A stretch of 14,127 nt of DNA from Desulfobacterales bacterium. Its GTDB lineage: Bacteria; Desulfobacterota; Desulfobacteria; Desulfobacterales; JAFDCJ01. Both the position numbers and the translations under genes were made by a program. The notes under the pieces are model-generated. The model made no database searches and was not told where the DNA came from. It saw only the letters and a program-made list of their open reading frames with translations. Below, in pieces: positions 6,570-12,917 of the stretch. The stretch covers positions 5,777,516-5,791,642 of the forward strand of contig CP070771.1 in NCBI GenBank assembly GCA_020345785.1, read 5' to 3'. How positions within the stretch are numbered: position 1 is the stretch's first letter; the number at the start of each line of letters is the position of its first letter.

Positions 6570-7574
6570 TTACAGATGCGCCCTCCGGTAGTGCTCTTTT
6601 AGCAGATCCCGGCCGAAGTCACCGTTAAAGTCGCGCCACACCGTGTGAATGTGATTTGCACTGTTCTGGACATTATCGTATTCGATCAGAAAGGAGGTTC
6701 CTTGAATGCGGTAGTAGTGCGGATAGCCGGGTTCGAGGGCACCGGCCCAGCCGAAATGGATATGATGCAAATCACTGTTGCGAACGGCTTCAGTACGCTG
6801 CCGTGCGATTTCAGGCGTCAAGGCGGATACATATTCGTCGATCAGCCTTATCAGAAAATCCATCTGTCCTCCGTCCAATGAAGCCGCCGCAATGCCCACC
6901 TGCTTGAGCGGCGAAACCATCTCCTCGTTGCCGGTCACGATGTCGCTATAGGCTTGTTCACGGAATACCGCCTTTTTTTTCTGCTCCGGATTCAGTGAAT
7001 TCAATAGCTTGCGAGCCAAATCCTCTTCACCGGCCAGGGTTCGCAAACCGCTCAGTTCCCCTGCTGTGATATTGGCCGGGTTGGCTCCCAGGAAGCGCGG
7101 CGCGGTTGCCAGCAGACGCCCTTTGACGATAGTAAAGTTGAGCGACAGGTGGTGGCCTTCCACCCGCCAGCCCCAGGTGCCGTTCTCGGAAGGGATTCCG
7201 AAAAAGGAAAAGAAGTATTTTTCAGGGTCCCGGCCCATGTTAAAGGTTTCGATCTCATGCAGCACCGTCTCTAGCCGCATGATAGTGACTGATTTCCAAT
7301 AGCCGCTTTGACTCAAGCCGGTCTTTAAAAAAGCCCGGGCCAGCGCCTGCTGGTCTGCGGTCATGTCTTTCAGGGTCAGTCCGGATCGCTTGCGGGGGAC
7401 ATAATGCCAGTCATAGCGCTCGTCGTTTTCGAAGGCAAAACAGGCGGCTTGGCGTTGTTTGGAGGAAAGCGAATTCAAAAAGGTTTCAGATGCCTGAAAC
7501 ATGCGGGCGGCAGCTGCGGGTGTGCTGATTTGGTAAGAATCCGGCATCATTGTGAAAAGAAGGCTGGCGGCCAT
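6570..7574 (-). CDS. DUF3500 domain-containing protein
   Basis: The 334-residue protein matches the DUF3500 pattern through most of its length: WHYVP-R-SGLTLKDM (56-71), the GLSQSGY and IMRLETVLHEIE block (86-109), RDPEKYFFSFFG (115-126), WGWRVEGHHLSLNFT (134-148) and GANPA (163-167). The end carries the LHHIHFGWAG and YYRIQGTSFLIEYDN blocks and NHIHTVWRDF. Its many conserved His, Trp and Tyr residues suggest an enzyme or ligand-binding protein, but no biochemical role is established that I know of. GGGAGG six bases before the ATG at 7574 fixes the start. The N-terminus (MAASLLFTMMPDSY) is only weakly hydrophobic, so export is uncertain. It is transcribed away from the lipoprotein gene at 7988. 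Confidence 0.9.
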   Translation of the reverse strand: MAASLLFTMMPDSYQISTPAAAARMFQASETFLNSLSSKQRQAACFAFENDERYDWHYVPRKRSGLTLKDMTADQQALARAFLKTGLSQSGYWKSVTIMRLETVLHEIETFNMGRDPEKYFFSFFGIPSENGTWGWRVEGHHLSLNFTIVKGRLLATAPRFLGANPANITAGELSGLRTLAGEEDLARKLLNSLNPEQKKKAVFREQAYSDIVTGNEEMVSPLKQVGIAAASLDGGQMDFLIRLIDEYVSALTPEIARQRTEAVRNSDLHHIHFGWAGALEPGYPHYYRIQGTSFLIEYDNVQNSANHIHTVWRDFNGDFGRDLLKEHYRRAHL

Positions 7575-7987
7575 TAGAATCCTCCCTTCGCGGTTCGTAT
7601 TGGCAGGTTAATGCGGTCTAGTTTTAAACCTTCTTAAAAGCTAAGACTCTTTTTCCAAAATGCCAGTCAGCCCTCCGCATCGCATACGTTTCCAGCCATC
7701 TTGTTTAAAATGAAAAACGGTTCGGCAGAATGGCGTGAAAAGTTGGGACTGTTGACCTGGGTGACTGATTTGATATATGTAATATGTCCATCTTTAAAGA
7801 ACTATATGATAGACTTATTGTTAATGGCGAGCTTTTGGAAATACTTAAAAGTAATTGTATAAGCAACGGATGAACCAGACAGAGAAAATTATGCGACTTA
7901 ACGCAAGTACCGTGAAAACTTTGACTTTAGTTGGCCCGCTAGTTATTCGCAAACGTTAGAGCTAAAAACAGAAGGGATACCATCAAC
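7575..7987. other. 413-bp spacer between divergent genes
   Basis: No gene is seen. As the space between the DUF3500 gene (minus) and the lipoprotein gene (plus), it should hold both promoters. A possible plus-strand promoter is TTGACC (7752-7757) with TATATG (7774-7779) at 16-nt spacing, over 200 bp from the lipoprotein start. A nearer TTGACT (7921-7926) has only a poor -10. The second copy of the dispersed motif lies at 7890-7924. Confidence 0.5.
7890..7924 (+). repeat. copy 2 of a dispersed intergenic motif
   Basis: From TATGCGACTTAACG through ACCGTGAAAA this copy matches 6445-6479 at 27 of 35 positions in the same orientation. It lies in the leader region of the lipoprotein gene, ending 63 bp before its ATG. 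It continues into GCAAACGTTAGAGC, a weaker match to AAACGGATAGC in copy 1. Confidence 0.55.
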
Positions 7988-8830
7988 ATGAAATCATTCA
8001 GAAATTATAGCCTCATGCTCCTTATTTTATTGGTCTGTGTTGCATTCATGGGATGTGCTCACCAGACAAAAAGGCACCATAGCAGCAGTGTTTATGAGTA
8101 TCTTTATTCTGATAAAGAGGGTCATATTGAAAGCCCTAGCATACCGATATTGTCCCTGCCATTACGAGTCGGTATTGCGTTTGTTCCAGAAACTGGAGGC
8201 AGACATGACACGCTAACGGAAAAAGATAAGATGGACCTGATGAATGAGGTTGCCAAGCATTTCAAAAAATATAAATTCGTCAAAGACATTGAACTTATTC
8301 CTTCCGCTTACTTAACTGGAAAGGGAAGCTTTGCCAATTTGGACCAGATCCGCACCATGTACGGAGTGGACGCCATTGCCTTGCTCTCCTATGACCAGAC
8401 TCAGTTTACGGAGGAAGGACTGGCCTCGATAACCTACTGGACCATTGTTGGAGCCTATATAATCCCCGGGGAAAAAAACGATACCCATACAATGGTTGAT
8501 GCGGCCGTTTATGATATCCAAAGTCGCAAGATGTTGTTCCGCGCTCCGGGTATCAGTCATGTTAAAGGATTGTCAACGCCGATAAACCTGGATGAAGAGT
8601 TGAGGGCCGACAGCATCCAGGGCTTTAAAGAGGCCAGTGCCGATGTCATAAAGAACCTCGACATGCAGCTAGAGTCGTTCAAGGAAAAAGTGAAAGAGCA
8701 GCCGGAAGAATATAAAGTGGTTCACAAGCCTGGGTATACCGGGGGCGGAAGCCTTGATGCATCTGTCATAATATTGATATCTATTTTAGGTGCATATTGG
8801 TTATGGATGAAACGGAAACAAAAAGCATGA
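7988..8830 (+). CDS. rhombotarget lipoprotein with GlyGly-CTERM-like tail
   Basis: This is a 280-residue envelope lipoprotein with a sorting signal at each end. The N-terminus has a basic start, a hydrophobic core and a lipobox ending FMGC (Cys23). The C-terminus has GGGS (252-255), a hydrophobic helix and a basic end (KRKQK). That Gly-rich/helix/basic layout matches GlyGly-CTERM, the tail recognised by rhombosortases. The body contains LPLRVGIAFVP and a YGVDAIALLSYDQ segment like those of the rhombotarget lipoprotein family. The gene overlaps the rhombosortase by 4 nt, which strongly supports an enzyme-substrate pair. AAGGGA at 7972-7977 lies 10 nt before the ATG. Sampled lines are only about 30% GC, well below the M20 gene downstream. 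The role of the mature domain is unknown. Confidence 0.88.
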   Translation: MKSFRNYSLMLLILLVCVAFMGCAHQTKRHHSSSVYEYLYSDKEGHIESPSIPILSLPLRVGIAFVPETGGRHDTLTEKDKMDLMNEVAKHFKKYKFVKDIELIPSAYLTGKGSFANLDQIRTMYGVDAIALLSYDQTQFTEEGLASITYWTIVGAYIIPGEKNDTHTMVDAAVYDIQSRKMLFRAPGISHVKGLSTPINLDEELRADSIQGFKEASADVIKNLDMQLESFKEKVKEQPEEYKVVHKPGYTGGGSLDASVIILISILGAYWLWMKRKQKA

Positions 8831-9444
8831 TCTCACGCGTACCAATATATACAATCTGTGTTATTGCATTATGCATCGTATCAAGCAAAATAGATGCTTT
8901 AGCGGCCCTGTTTGTTTATGATATTGAAGCCATCTTTAAAGGTGAAATATGGCGTTTAATTACGTCGCATTTCGTGCATTTCGGTGCTATGCATTTAATT
9001 TATAACACCGTAGCGTTTGGCATCACTGGATGGATTATTGAATACAAAGGATATGGATACTTCAAACTTTTATGCTTATTGATGGCATGCTCAATTAGTA
9101 TTACGTTAATAGTCTTTAAACCCGACATGATCTACTTTGGAGGCTTATCTGGTGTGGCATGTGGGTCTATTATATATTGTTCTCTTCTATGCCTTCGAGA
9201 GCCATCTCCCTGGCCAACTGCATCAATATTAACAATCATATTCCTTTTTGTGAAAATAAGCCTGGAAATCTACAATAATGGATCACTTCTGCCTTATGGG
9301 GGAACACAGGGTTTTGTACCAGTGCCACTTAGCCATATTGTCGGAAGCATAACGGCCTTTTTTCTATTCTTTTTGACGCAAAAAAATGTATTAATGCAGA
9401 ATGAATTACCATGTGAAACAAACCAGCTTGAACATATCACTTGA
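8827..9444 (+). CDS. rhombosortase (rhomboid-type intramembrane serine protease)
   Basis: Rhombosortases are compact rhomboid-family membrane proteases that cut GlyGly-CTERM tails. Seen here: GEIWRLITSHFVHFGAMHLIYN (a rhomboid loop and helix-2 His motif), GGLSG with the catalytic Ser (codon 9148-9150, residue 108), and LSHIVGS with the catalytic His (codon 9334-9336, residue 170). About six hydrophobic segments span the 205 residues, the size of a minimal rhomboid. I chose the ATG at 8827 because it forms an ATGA overlap with the lipoprotein stop, typical of translational coupling. ATGs at 8797 and 8803 are in frame and would add ten or eight polar residues. The GC content is low (one line at 27%), as in its partner gene. 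Its likely substrate is the adjacent lipoprotein. Confidence 0.88.
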   Translation: MISRVPIYTICVIALCIVSSKIDALAALFVYDIEAIFKGEIWRLITSHFVHFGAMHLIYNTVAFGITGWIIEYKGYGYFKLLCLLMACSISITLIVFKPDMIYFGGLSGVACGSIIYCSLLCLREPSPWPTASILTIIFLFVKISLEIYNNGSLLPYGGTQGFVPVPLSHIVGSITAFFLFFLTQKNVLMQNELPCETNQLEHIT

Positions 9445-9540
9445 GTGAGATGCTTCGAAAGATGACGGTTCTTCGCACTCCTCAGTTTCAGTGTTATACA
9501 CCTCACTATGAAATGGAATTTCTGTGCTGGAGAAAGAATA

Positions 9541-10071
9541 ATGGACGCACTGGATAGAATCGAAAAAAGAGACGTTAGGAATTTACTCGGCAAGGGGTGG
9601 CTGACTCACGATGGGATGTGGTTTTATCACACTTGCCGGGAACTCGGCATCGAACGGGCGAATGCATTGAACAAAGGGGCTATAAAATCGCTGGCTCCCA
9701 TTGAAGTGGAGCGGGCGAAACGGGCCCTGGGAATCAGCAAGAAGCGGTTTGACACTTTTGACGACCTCATGGATTTCATGCTGACGGCCCTGGAACTGAC
9801 GCTTCCTGATTCAGTGTTCAGGAACGTCCGCTTCCGGTCACCTTCAAAAGATCTTATACGCTGGGACTGGAAGAACGGGCAGTGCTTCGCCTATAAGGGC
9901 ATGAAACAGATTGGGATGATCGATGGATACCGCTGTGGCGTGATGTACAGGATCGAATGCTGGCTCGAAGCCCTGGGAATTGCCTATTCGATCCACCCCG
10001 TGATCGAAGGGTGCCTCATGCATGAAAGGGGCTCATGTAAGGGGGAAATTCGAGTCTTTCTGCCAGGCTGA
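9541..10071 (+). CDS. DUF6125-like protein
   Basis: A 176-residue soluble protein. The N-terminal half reads LGKGWLTHDGMWFYHTCRELG...NKGAIKSLAPIEVERAKRALGI, which I recall as the hallmark of the DUF6125 family, common in Desulfobacterota. The C-terminal half contains three spaced cysteines (in GYRCGVMYRIECW and VIEGCLMHERGSC there are four in all) and a final GEIRVFLPG strand, suggestive of a small ligand- or metal-binding domain. The start at 9541 is chosen because GGAGAAAG (9529-9536) sits just ahead of it; the in-frame ATG at 9508 has no such site. It follows the rhombosortase by 96 bp and precedes the peptidase by 49 bp, but its higher GC groups it with the peptidase. No function is known. 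Confidence 0.8.
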   Translation: MDALDRIEKRDVRNLLGKGWLTHDGMWFYHTCRELGIERANALNKGAIKSLAPIEVERAKRALGISKKRFDTFDDLMDFMLTALELTLPDSVFRNVRFRSPSKDLIRWDWKNGQCFAYKGMKQIGMIDGYRCGVMYRIECWLEALGIAYSIHPVIEGCLMHERGSCKGEIRVFLPG

Positions 10072-10120
10072 AAAACAGGTGGATGTTTAGGTCTCTTTGG
10101 AAGACAAGGGAGCCGTGGCA

Positions 10121-11320
10121 ATGGAACTGCAACTCGCACTGACGCAAGCCCTGGATGCTCACAAAGAAGGCATCCTGAATTTCAGCAAAGACCTCATCAG
10201 AATAGCAAGCGAAAATCCGCCGGGTAATTACTACCGTGAATGCGCGGACCGGATCCGCCTGGAGCTGGAACGCCTCGGGTTGGCATACCAGGTGGTGGAG
10301 GTGCCCGGATTTCCGGATCGACCTCGTTGCAATCTGCTCAGTTTCTATGGCGAAGGTCAGCGCACCCTTTACTTCCATGGACACTACGATGTCGTGCCGG
10401 CGCAACGTCGTGAGCAATTCAGCCCCCGTGTCGATAAAGGGCGACTGTTTGGGCGGGGCTCGACGGACATGAAATCGGCCCTGGCGACAATGATATACGC
10501 CACCTATCTGCTCAAAGAGCTTAAGGTGCAATTAAGGGGTCGCGTAGGCCTGTGCATTGTGGCTGATGAAGAAACCGGCGGCCGGGGCGGCTCGCGCTAT
10601 CTCGAGCAGATCGGCCTGCTGGGGCATAACGCGATGGCCATGCTCACCCCGGAGCCCACCAGCGGGGTCATCTGGAATGCCAACCGCGGAGCGATTACCC
10701 TGCAAATCACCGTTAAAGGTAAAGCCGCCCACGTGGGATTGCAGCATCAGGGCATCAATGCATTCGAGCAGATGCTGCAGGTGGCTGCGGGACTGCAGAC
10801 CCTTAAGGCCGAGGTGGAAAAGCGCAAAACCGGCTATCGCATTGAGCCCCAGGCGGCGGCGCAGTCCATCCTGATGCTTGGCGGACGCGTTGAGGGCGGG
10901 ACGAACTTCAATGTCGTGCCGGAGGTCTGCACATTTACAGTGGAAAGACGCTTCAATCCCGAGGAGGACCTCGAGACTGAAAAAGCACGGCTCTTTACGC
11001 TGCTGGACCAGTTCCGGCGACAGGGAGTCAACCTCGAAATTGAAGTCCTGCAGGAAGGCTACTCCAGCGGTGTTCCGGAGGATCATCCGGTTGCAATTGC
11101 CTTGGCGGAAACCATAAAGACAGTCATTGGTGAACGTCCGTCCTTTGAAATGTGTCCCGGCATCCTGGAAACCAGATGGTATGCACGCAAAGGAATTCCG
11201 GCGTTTGCCTACGGTCCGGGCTTCCTGGAGGTGGCCCATGGCCCCAACGAGGTCATCGAAATTGAGCGCATCTATCAGCACACGCTTATTTACGCGCTCG
11301 CGGCGGCCCGCCTCCTTTGA
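10121..11320 (+). CDS. M20 family metallopeptidase (ArgE/DapE/ACY1 type)
   Basis: M20 enzymes are cytoplasmic two-metal hydrolases that cut amide bonds of N-acyl amino acids or small peptides. The 399 residues hold all expected ligands: HGHYD (H88, D90), GRGSTDMK (D116), ADEETGG (E150, E151), the Glu in TPEPT (E178) and the late VAHGPNE (H373). The dimerisation (lid) domain lies between, with GKAAHVGLQHQGINAFEQM and RFNPEEDLE. The ATG at 10121 has GGGAG eight bases ahead (10108-10112) and is preferred; a TTG at 10097 would add eight residues. The protein lacks a signal peptide. The domain is shared by acetylornithine deacetylase, succinyl-diaminopimelate desuccinylase and aminoacylases; no arg or dap genes are adjacent, so the substrate is open. 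Codons are GC-rich. Confidence 0.93.
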   Translation: MELQLALTQALDAHKEGILNFSKDLIRIASENPPGNYYRECADRIRLELERLGLAYQVVEVPGFPDRPRCNLLSFYGEGQRTLYFHGHYDVVPAQRREQFSPRVDKGRLFGRGSTDMKSALATMIYATYLLKELKVQLRGRVGLCIVADEETGGRGGSRYLEQIGLLGHNAMAMLTPEPTSGVIWNANRGAITLQITVKGKAAHVGLQHQGINAFEQMLQVAAGLQTLKAEVEKRKTGYRIEPQAAAQSILMLGGRVEGGTNFNVVPEVCTFTVERRFNPEEDLETEKARLFTLLDQFRRQGVNLEIEVLQEGYSSGVPEDHPVAIALAETIKTVIGERPSFEMCPGILETRWYARKGIPAFAYGPGFLEVAHGPNEVIEIERIYQHTLIYALAAARLL

Positions 11321-11390
11321 TCTTTTTTGCTTTTTTTAAAGCGATTTGATCAAATTCAGAAAATATCTCCAATAGCTAATCTTTTGTACT

Positions 11391-11405
11391 ACCGCAGACT
11401 GCGGT
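11391..11405. repeat. 15-nt near-perfect palindrome
   Basis: ACCGCAG (11391-11397) and CTGCGGT (11399-11405) are perfect inverted arms around one A. A second short stem, CCCGC/GCGGG with loop AAGGAA, follows at about 11485-11500. Both lie between the peptidase stop and the secreted protein gene. Either could be an operator or a transcript hairpin; neither has a clear T-tract. Confidence 0.5.
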
Positions 11406-11554
11406 CACTTCCCAAACCTGTCCGACGAAGATCCGATGTAAGGCTTTTTTTGTTCCCACGACTATTCGTGCGAGAAAGGACATCCCGCAAGGAAGCGGGT
11501 GCCCTTGTTATTTAAAGTCAATTTGCATTTTACTTGTAACGCAGGAGAATAATC

Positions 11555-11977
11555 ATGAACCGAAATAAAAGACTAACCATATTGGCATGCGCTCTTGCTT
11601 TAGTCGCCTTTGGAACTTTTTCTTTGGCTTCTCAAGCAGGCGAGAAAATTTCTCTGCTGGCAACTAAAAAGCATCCCAATGCCAGCGGGACTGCGGTCAT
11701 CAATAATACAACCATTGAGATTGTTGCAAAAGGTCTCAAGCCCGAATCGGTTTACACGGTATGGTTCGTGAACACCAAGCCCCAAAAGCATGAAACCGGT
11801 GCGGGTCAGCCGCCTTACATGTTCAGAACCGATTCAGATGGCAATGGCATGTATACGGCTCCGCTGGACGCATCACCTTACGGGCAATGGGAGATGCTGA
11901 TGATTGTGCTTCACCCGAATGGAGATCCAAGGGATATGAAAAACATGGTTGGGGCGCTGTCGGCAAATTTAAGATAA
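11555..11977 (+). CDS. small secreted protein of unknown function
   Basis: A 140-residue protein with a clear Sec signal peptide: basic MNRNKR, hydrophobic core ILACALALVAFGTFSL and a probable signal peptidase I site after SQA (residue 28). The mature part, about 112 residues, alternates short hydrophobic strands (TAVINNTTIEIVA, YTVWFVN, WEMLMIVLHP) with polar turns, which suggests a periplasmic beta-sandwich domain. It has no cysteine after the signal and no recognised catalytic motif, though the HPNGDPRDMKNMVGALSA ending looks conserved. AGGAG seven nt before the ATG supports the start. It is a single-gene unit ended by a strong hairpin. Confidence 0.85.
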   Translation: MNRNKRLTILACALALVAFGTFSLASQAGEKISLLATKKHPNASGTAVINNTTIEIVAKGLKPESVYTVWFVNTKPQKHETGAGQPPYMFRTDSDGNGMYTAPLDASPYGQWEMLMIVLHPNGDPRDMKNMVGALSANLR

Positions 11978-11996
11978 AGAAAAATACTTTCAGTGT

Positions 11997-12025
11997 AGGG
12001 GGGGAAATTACTTTCCCCCCCTTTA
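11997..12025. terminator. strong hairpin, probable bidirectional terminator
   Basis: A(G)7AAA (11997-12007) pairs perfectly with TTT(C)7T (12012-12022) around TTAC, an 11-bp stem. It starts 20 nt after the 11977 stop and is followed by a short T-rich stretch (TTTA). It lies between the secreted protein gene and the convergent OsmC gene, so it may serve both. The U-tract is short, so efficiency is uncertain. Confidence 0.6.
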
Positions 12026-12092
12026 CTAGTTAAGATATATGCTGCGGATCATGAATGCTTGCGGCAGGGACCGCGAAGCATAGACGCGGTCC

Positions 12093-12671
12093 TTACTTTT
12101 CGAGCTGAACGGAAACCGGCACGGCGCGCGTGATGGTGTCGAACACCGGCGAGTAGGTCGGCCCCAACTGAACGATTTCCTCCAGCTTTTCAGGCGGTGC
12201 ATCGGCATCGATCTTCACCGACATCCGGATCTCTTTGTACCCCCGGGGGACGTCGTCCCGGATACCCAGAAACCCCTGCAGGTCGATATCGCCTTCCAGC
12301 CTGGATTCCATCGAACGGATGGTGACGCCTTTGGCAGCGGCATGATAGACAATGGATGTGGTCACACATGCGGCCAGGGCGGTCAGGGCATATTCCACCG
12401 GATTGGGACCCAGATCCCTGCCCAGAAGCAGCGGCGGCTCATCCGCATCCAGCACGTAAGGTTCTTTGCGTTCATGTTCCTGCCGGGTTCCAAAGAAATT
12501 TTTGATTGTCGTGCGGTTGTGCCCGCCATCCATCCACTGGTTTTGGGCCCGGAATTTAAATTTGGCAATTACCGGCGCTTTTTTGACGGCATCGATGGTG
12601 CCGAACAATTCATCGACATTCACACCGTTAACGTTATTTATTTTCTCCATACGTTTGGTTGCATGTTTCAT
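12093..12671 (-). CDS. OsmC family protein, putative peroxide reductase relative
   Basis: OsmC/Ohr proteins reduce organic hydroperoxides with a reactive Cys. This 192-residue protein carries the family core GRDLGPNPVEYALTALAACVTTS, with Cys102 at the peroxidatic position, and a C-terminal TYSPVFDTITRAVPVSV. Where classical OsmC has the second Cys (CP motif), Ser174 is found, so the usual disulfide cannot form; some OsmC subfamilies share this. An N-terminal extension of about 35 residues, VNGVNVDELFGTIDAVKKAP, precedes the domain. The start at 12671 has AAGGAG eight nt upstream. A longer frame to 12734 would begin upstream of the predicted sigma-54 start site (about 12727) and is rejected. 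The gene lies downstream of the sigma-54 regulator on the same strand. Confidence 0.9.
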   Translation of the reverse strand: MKHATKRMEKINNVNGVNVDELFGTIDAVKKAPVIAKFKFRAQNQWMDGGHNRTTIKNFFGTRQEHERKEPYVLDADEPPLLLGRDLGPNPVEYALTALAACVTTSIVYHAAAKGVTIRSMESRLEGDIDLQGFLGIRDDVPRGYKEIRMSVKIDADAPPEKLEEIVQLGPTYSPVFDTITRAVPVSVQLEK

Positions 12672-12737
12672 TTTATGATTCTCCTTTTGGTTTGATTTTT
12701 TACTCGCAGACCTTTTTTTGCGGTTGCCAATCAATAG

Positions 12738-12753
12738 AGCACAAGGCGTGCCA
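12738..12753 (-). promoter_or_regulatory. sigma-54 (-24/-12) promoter for the OsmC gene
   Basis: Read on the minus strand: TGGCACG (12753-12747), four bases, then GTGCT (12742-12738). The -24 element is a perfect match and the -12 has one mismatch to TTGCT; the essential GG-N10-GC spacing is exact. The start site would be near 12727, 56 nt before the OsmC ATG. A sigma-54 activator gene lies directly upstream. Confidence 0.75.
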
Positions 12754-12824
12754 AACGGTGTAATTTTTAATTTTTAAAATAAAACCAATAAGATAACAGA
12801 CATGGCAGACAAACCACAGTGTGA

Positions 12825-12874
12825 CGAGATTTCGTGAGTGGCGAGATTTCGCGACTTGAAATATCGAGATGTCG
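12825..12874. promoter_or_regulatory. candidate enhancer (UAS): three CGAGATTTCG-like boxes
   Basis: CGAGATTTCG occurs at 12825-12834 and 12842-12851, 17 nt apart, with a weaker copy CGAGATGTCG at 12865-12874. Each box is a partial dyad (CGA..AT..TCG). They lie about 70-120 bp upstream of the -24 element, the usual place for binding of a sigma-54 activator. The binding protein is inferred, most simply the adjacent regulator. Confidence 0.5.
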
Positions 12875-12917
12875 GCACCCCTGGTGTCCCCGGCAAAAAT
12901 TGGTTTCAGAGGGGAAG

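Noticed and set aside
7955..7970. AAACGTTAGAG as an integron attC end, making the lipoprotein gene a cassette
   Set aside because: The last base does not fit GTTRRRY, no RYYYAAC partner or attC hairpin is present, and no integrase is seen.
9508..9540. ATG at 9508 for the DUF6125-like gene
   Set aside because: No ribosome binding site is seen; GGAGAAAG directly precedes the ATG at 9541.
10097..10120. TTG start for the M20 peptidase
   Set aside because: The ATG at 10121 has GGGAG at ideal spacing; the TTG has no comparable site.
10532..11281. 249-codon minus-strand frame opposite the M20 gene
   Set aside because: It mirrors a GC-rich coding gene whose motifs are complete on the plus strand, and has no recognisable domain.
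11585..11602. Sigma-54-like TGGCATG...CTTGC on the plus strand
   Set aside because: GG to GC spacing is 11, not 10, and it lies inside the signal peptide codons of the 11555 gene with nothing to drive.
12672..12734. Longer OsmC start at 12734 (21 extra, very basic residues)
   Set aside because: It lies upstream of the predicted sigma-54 transcript start, and the ATG at 12671 has a proper AAGGAG site.
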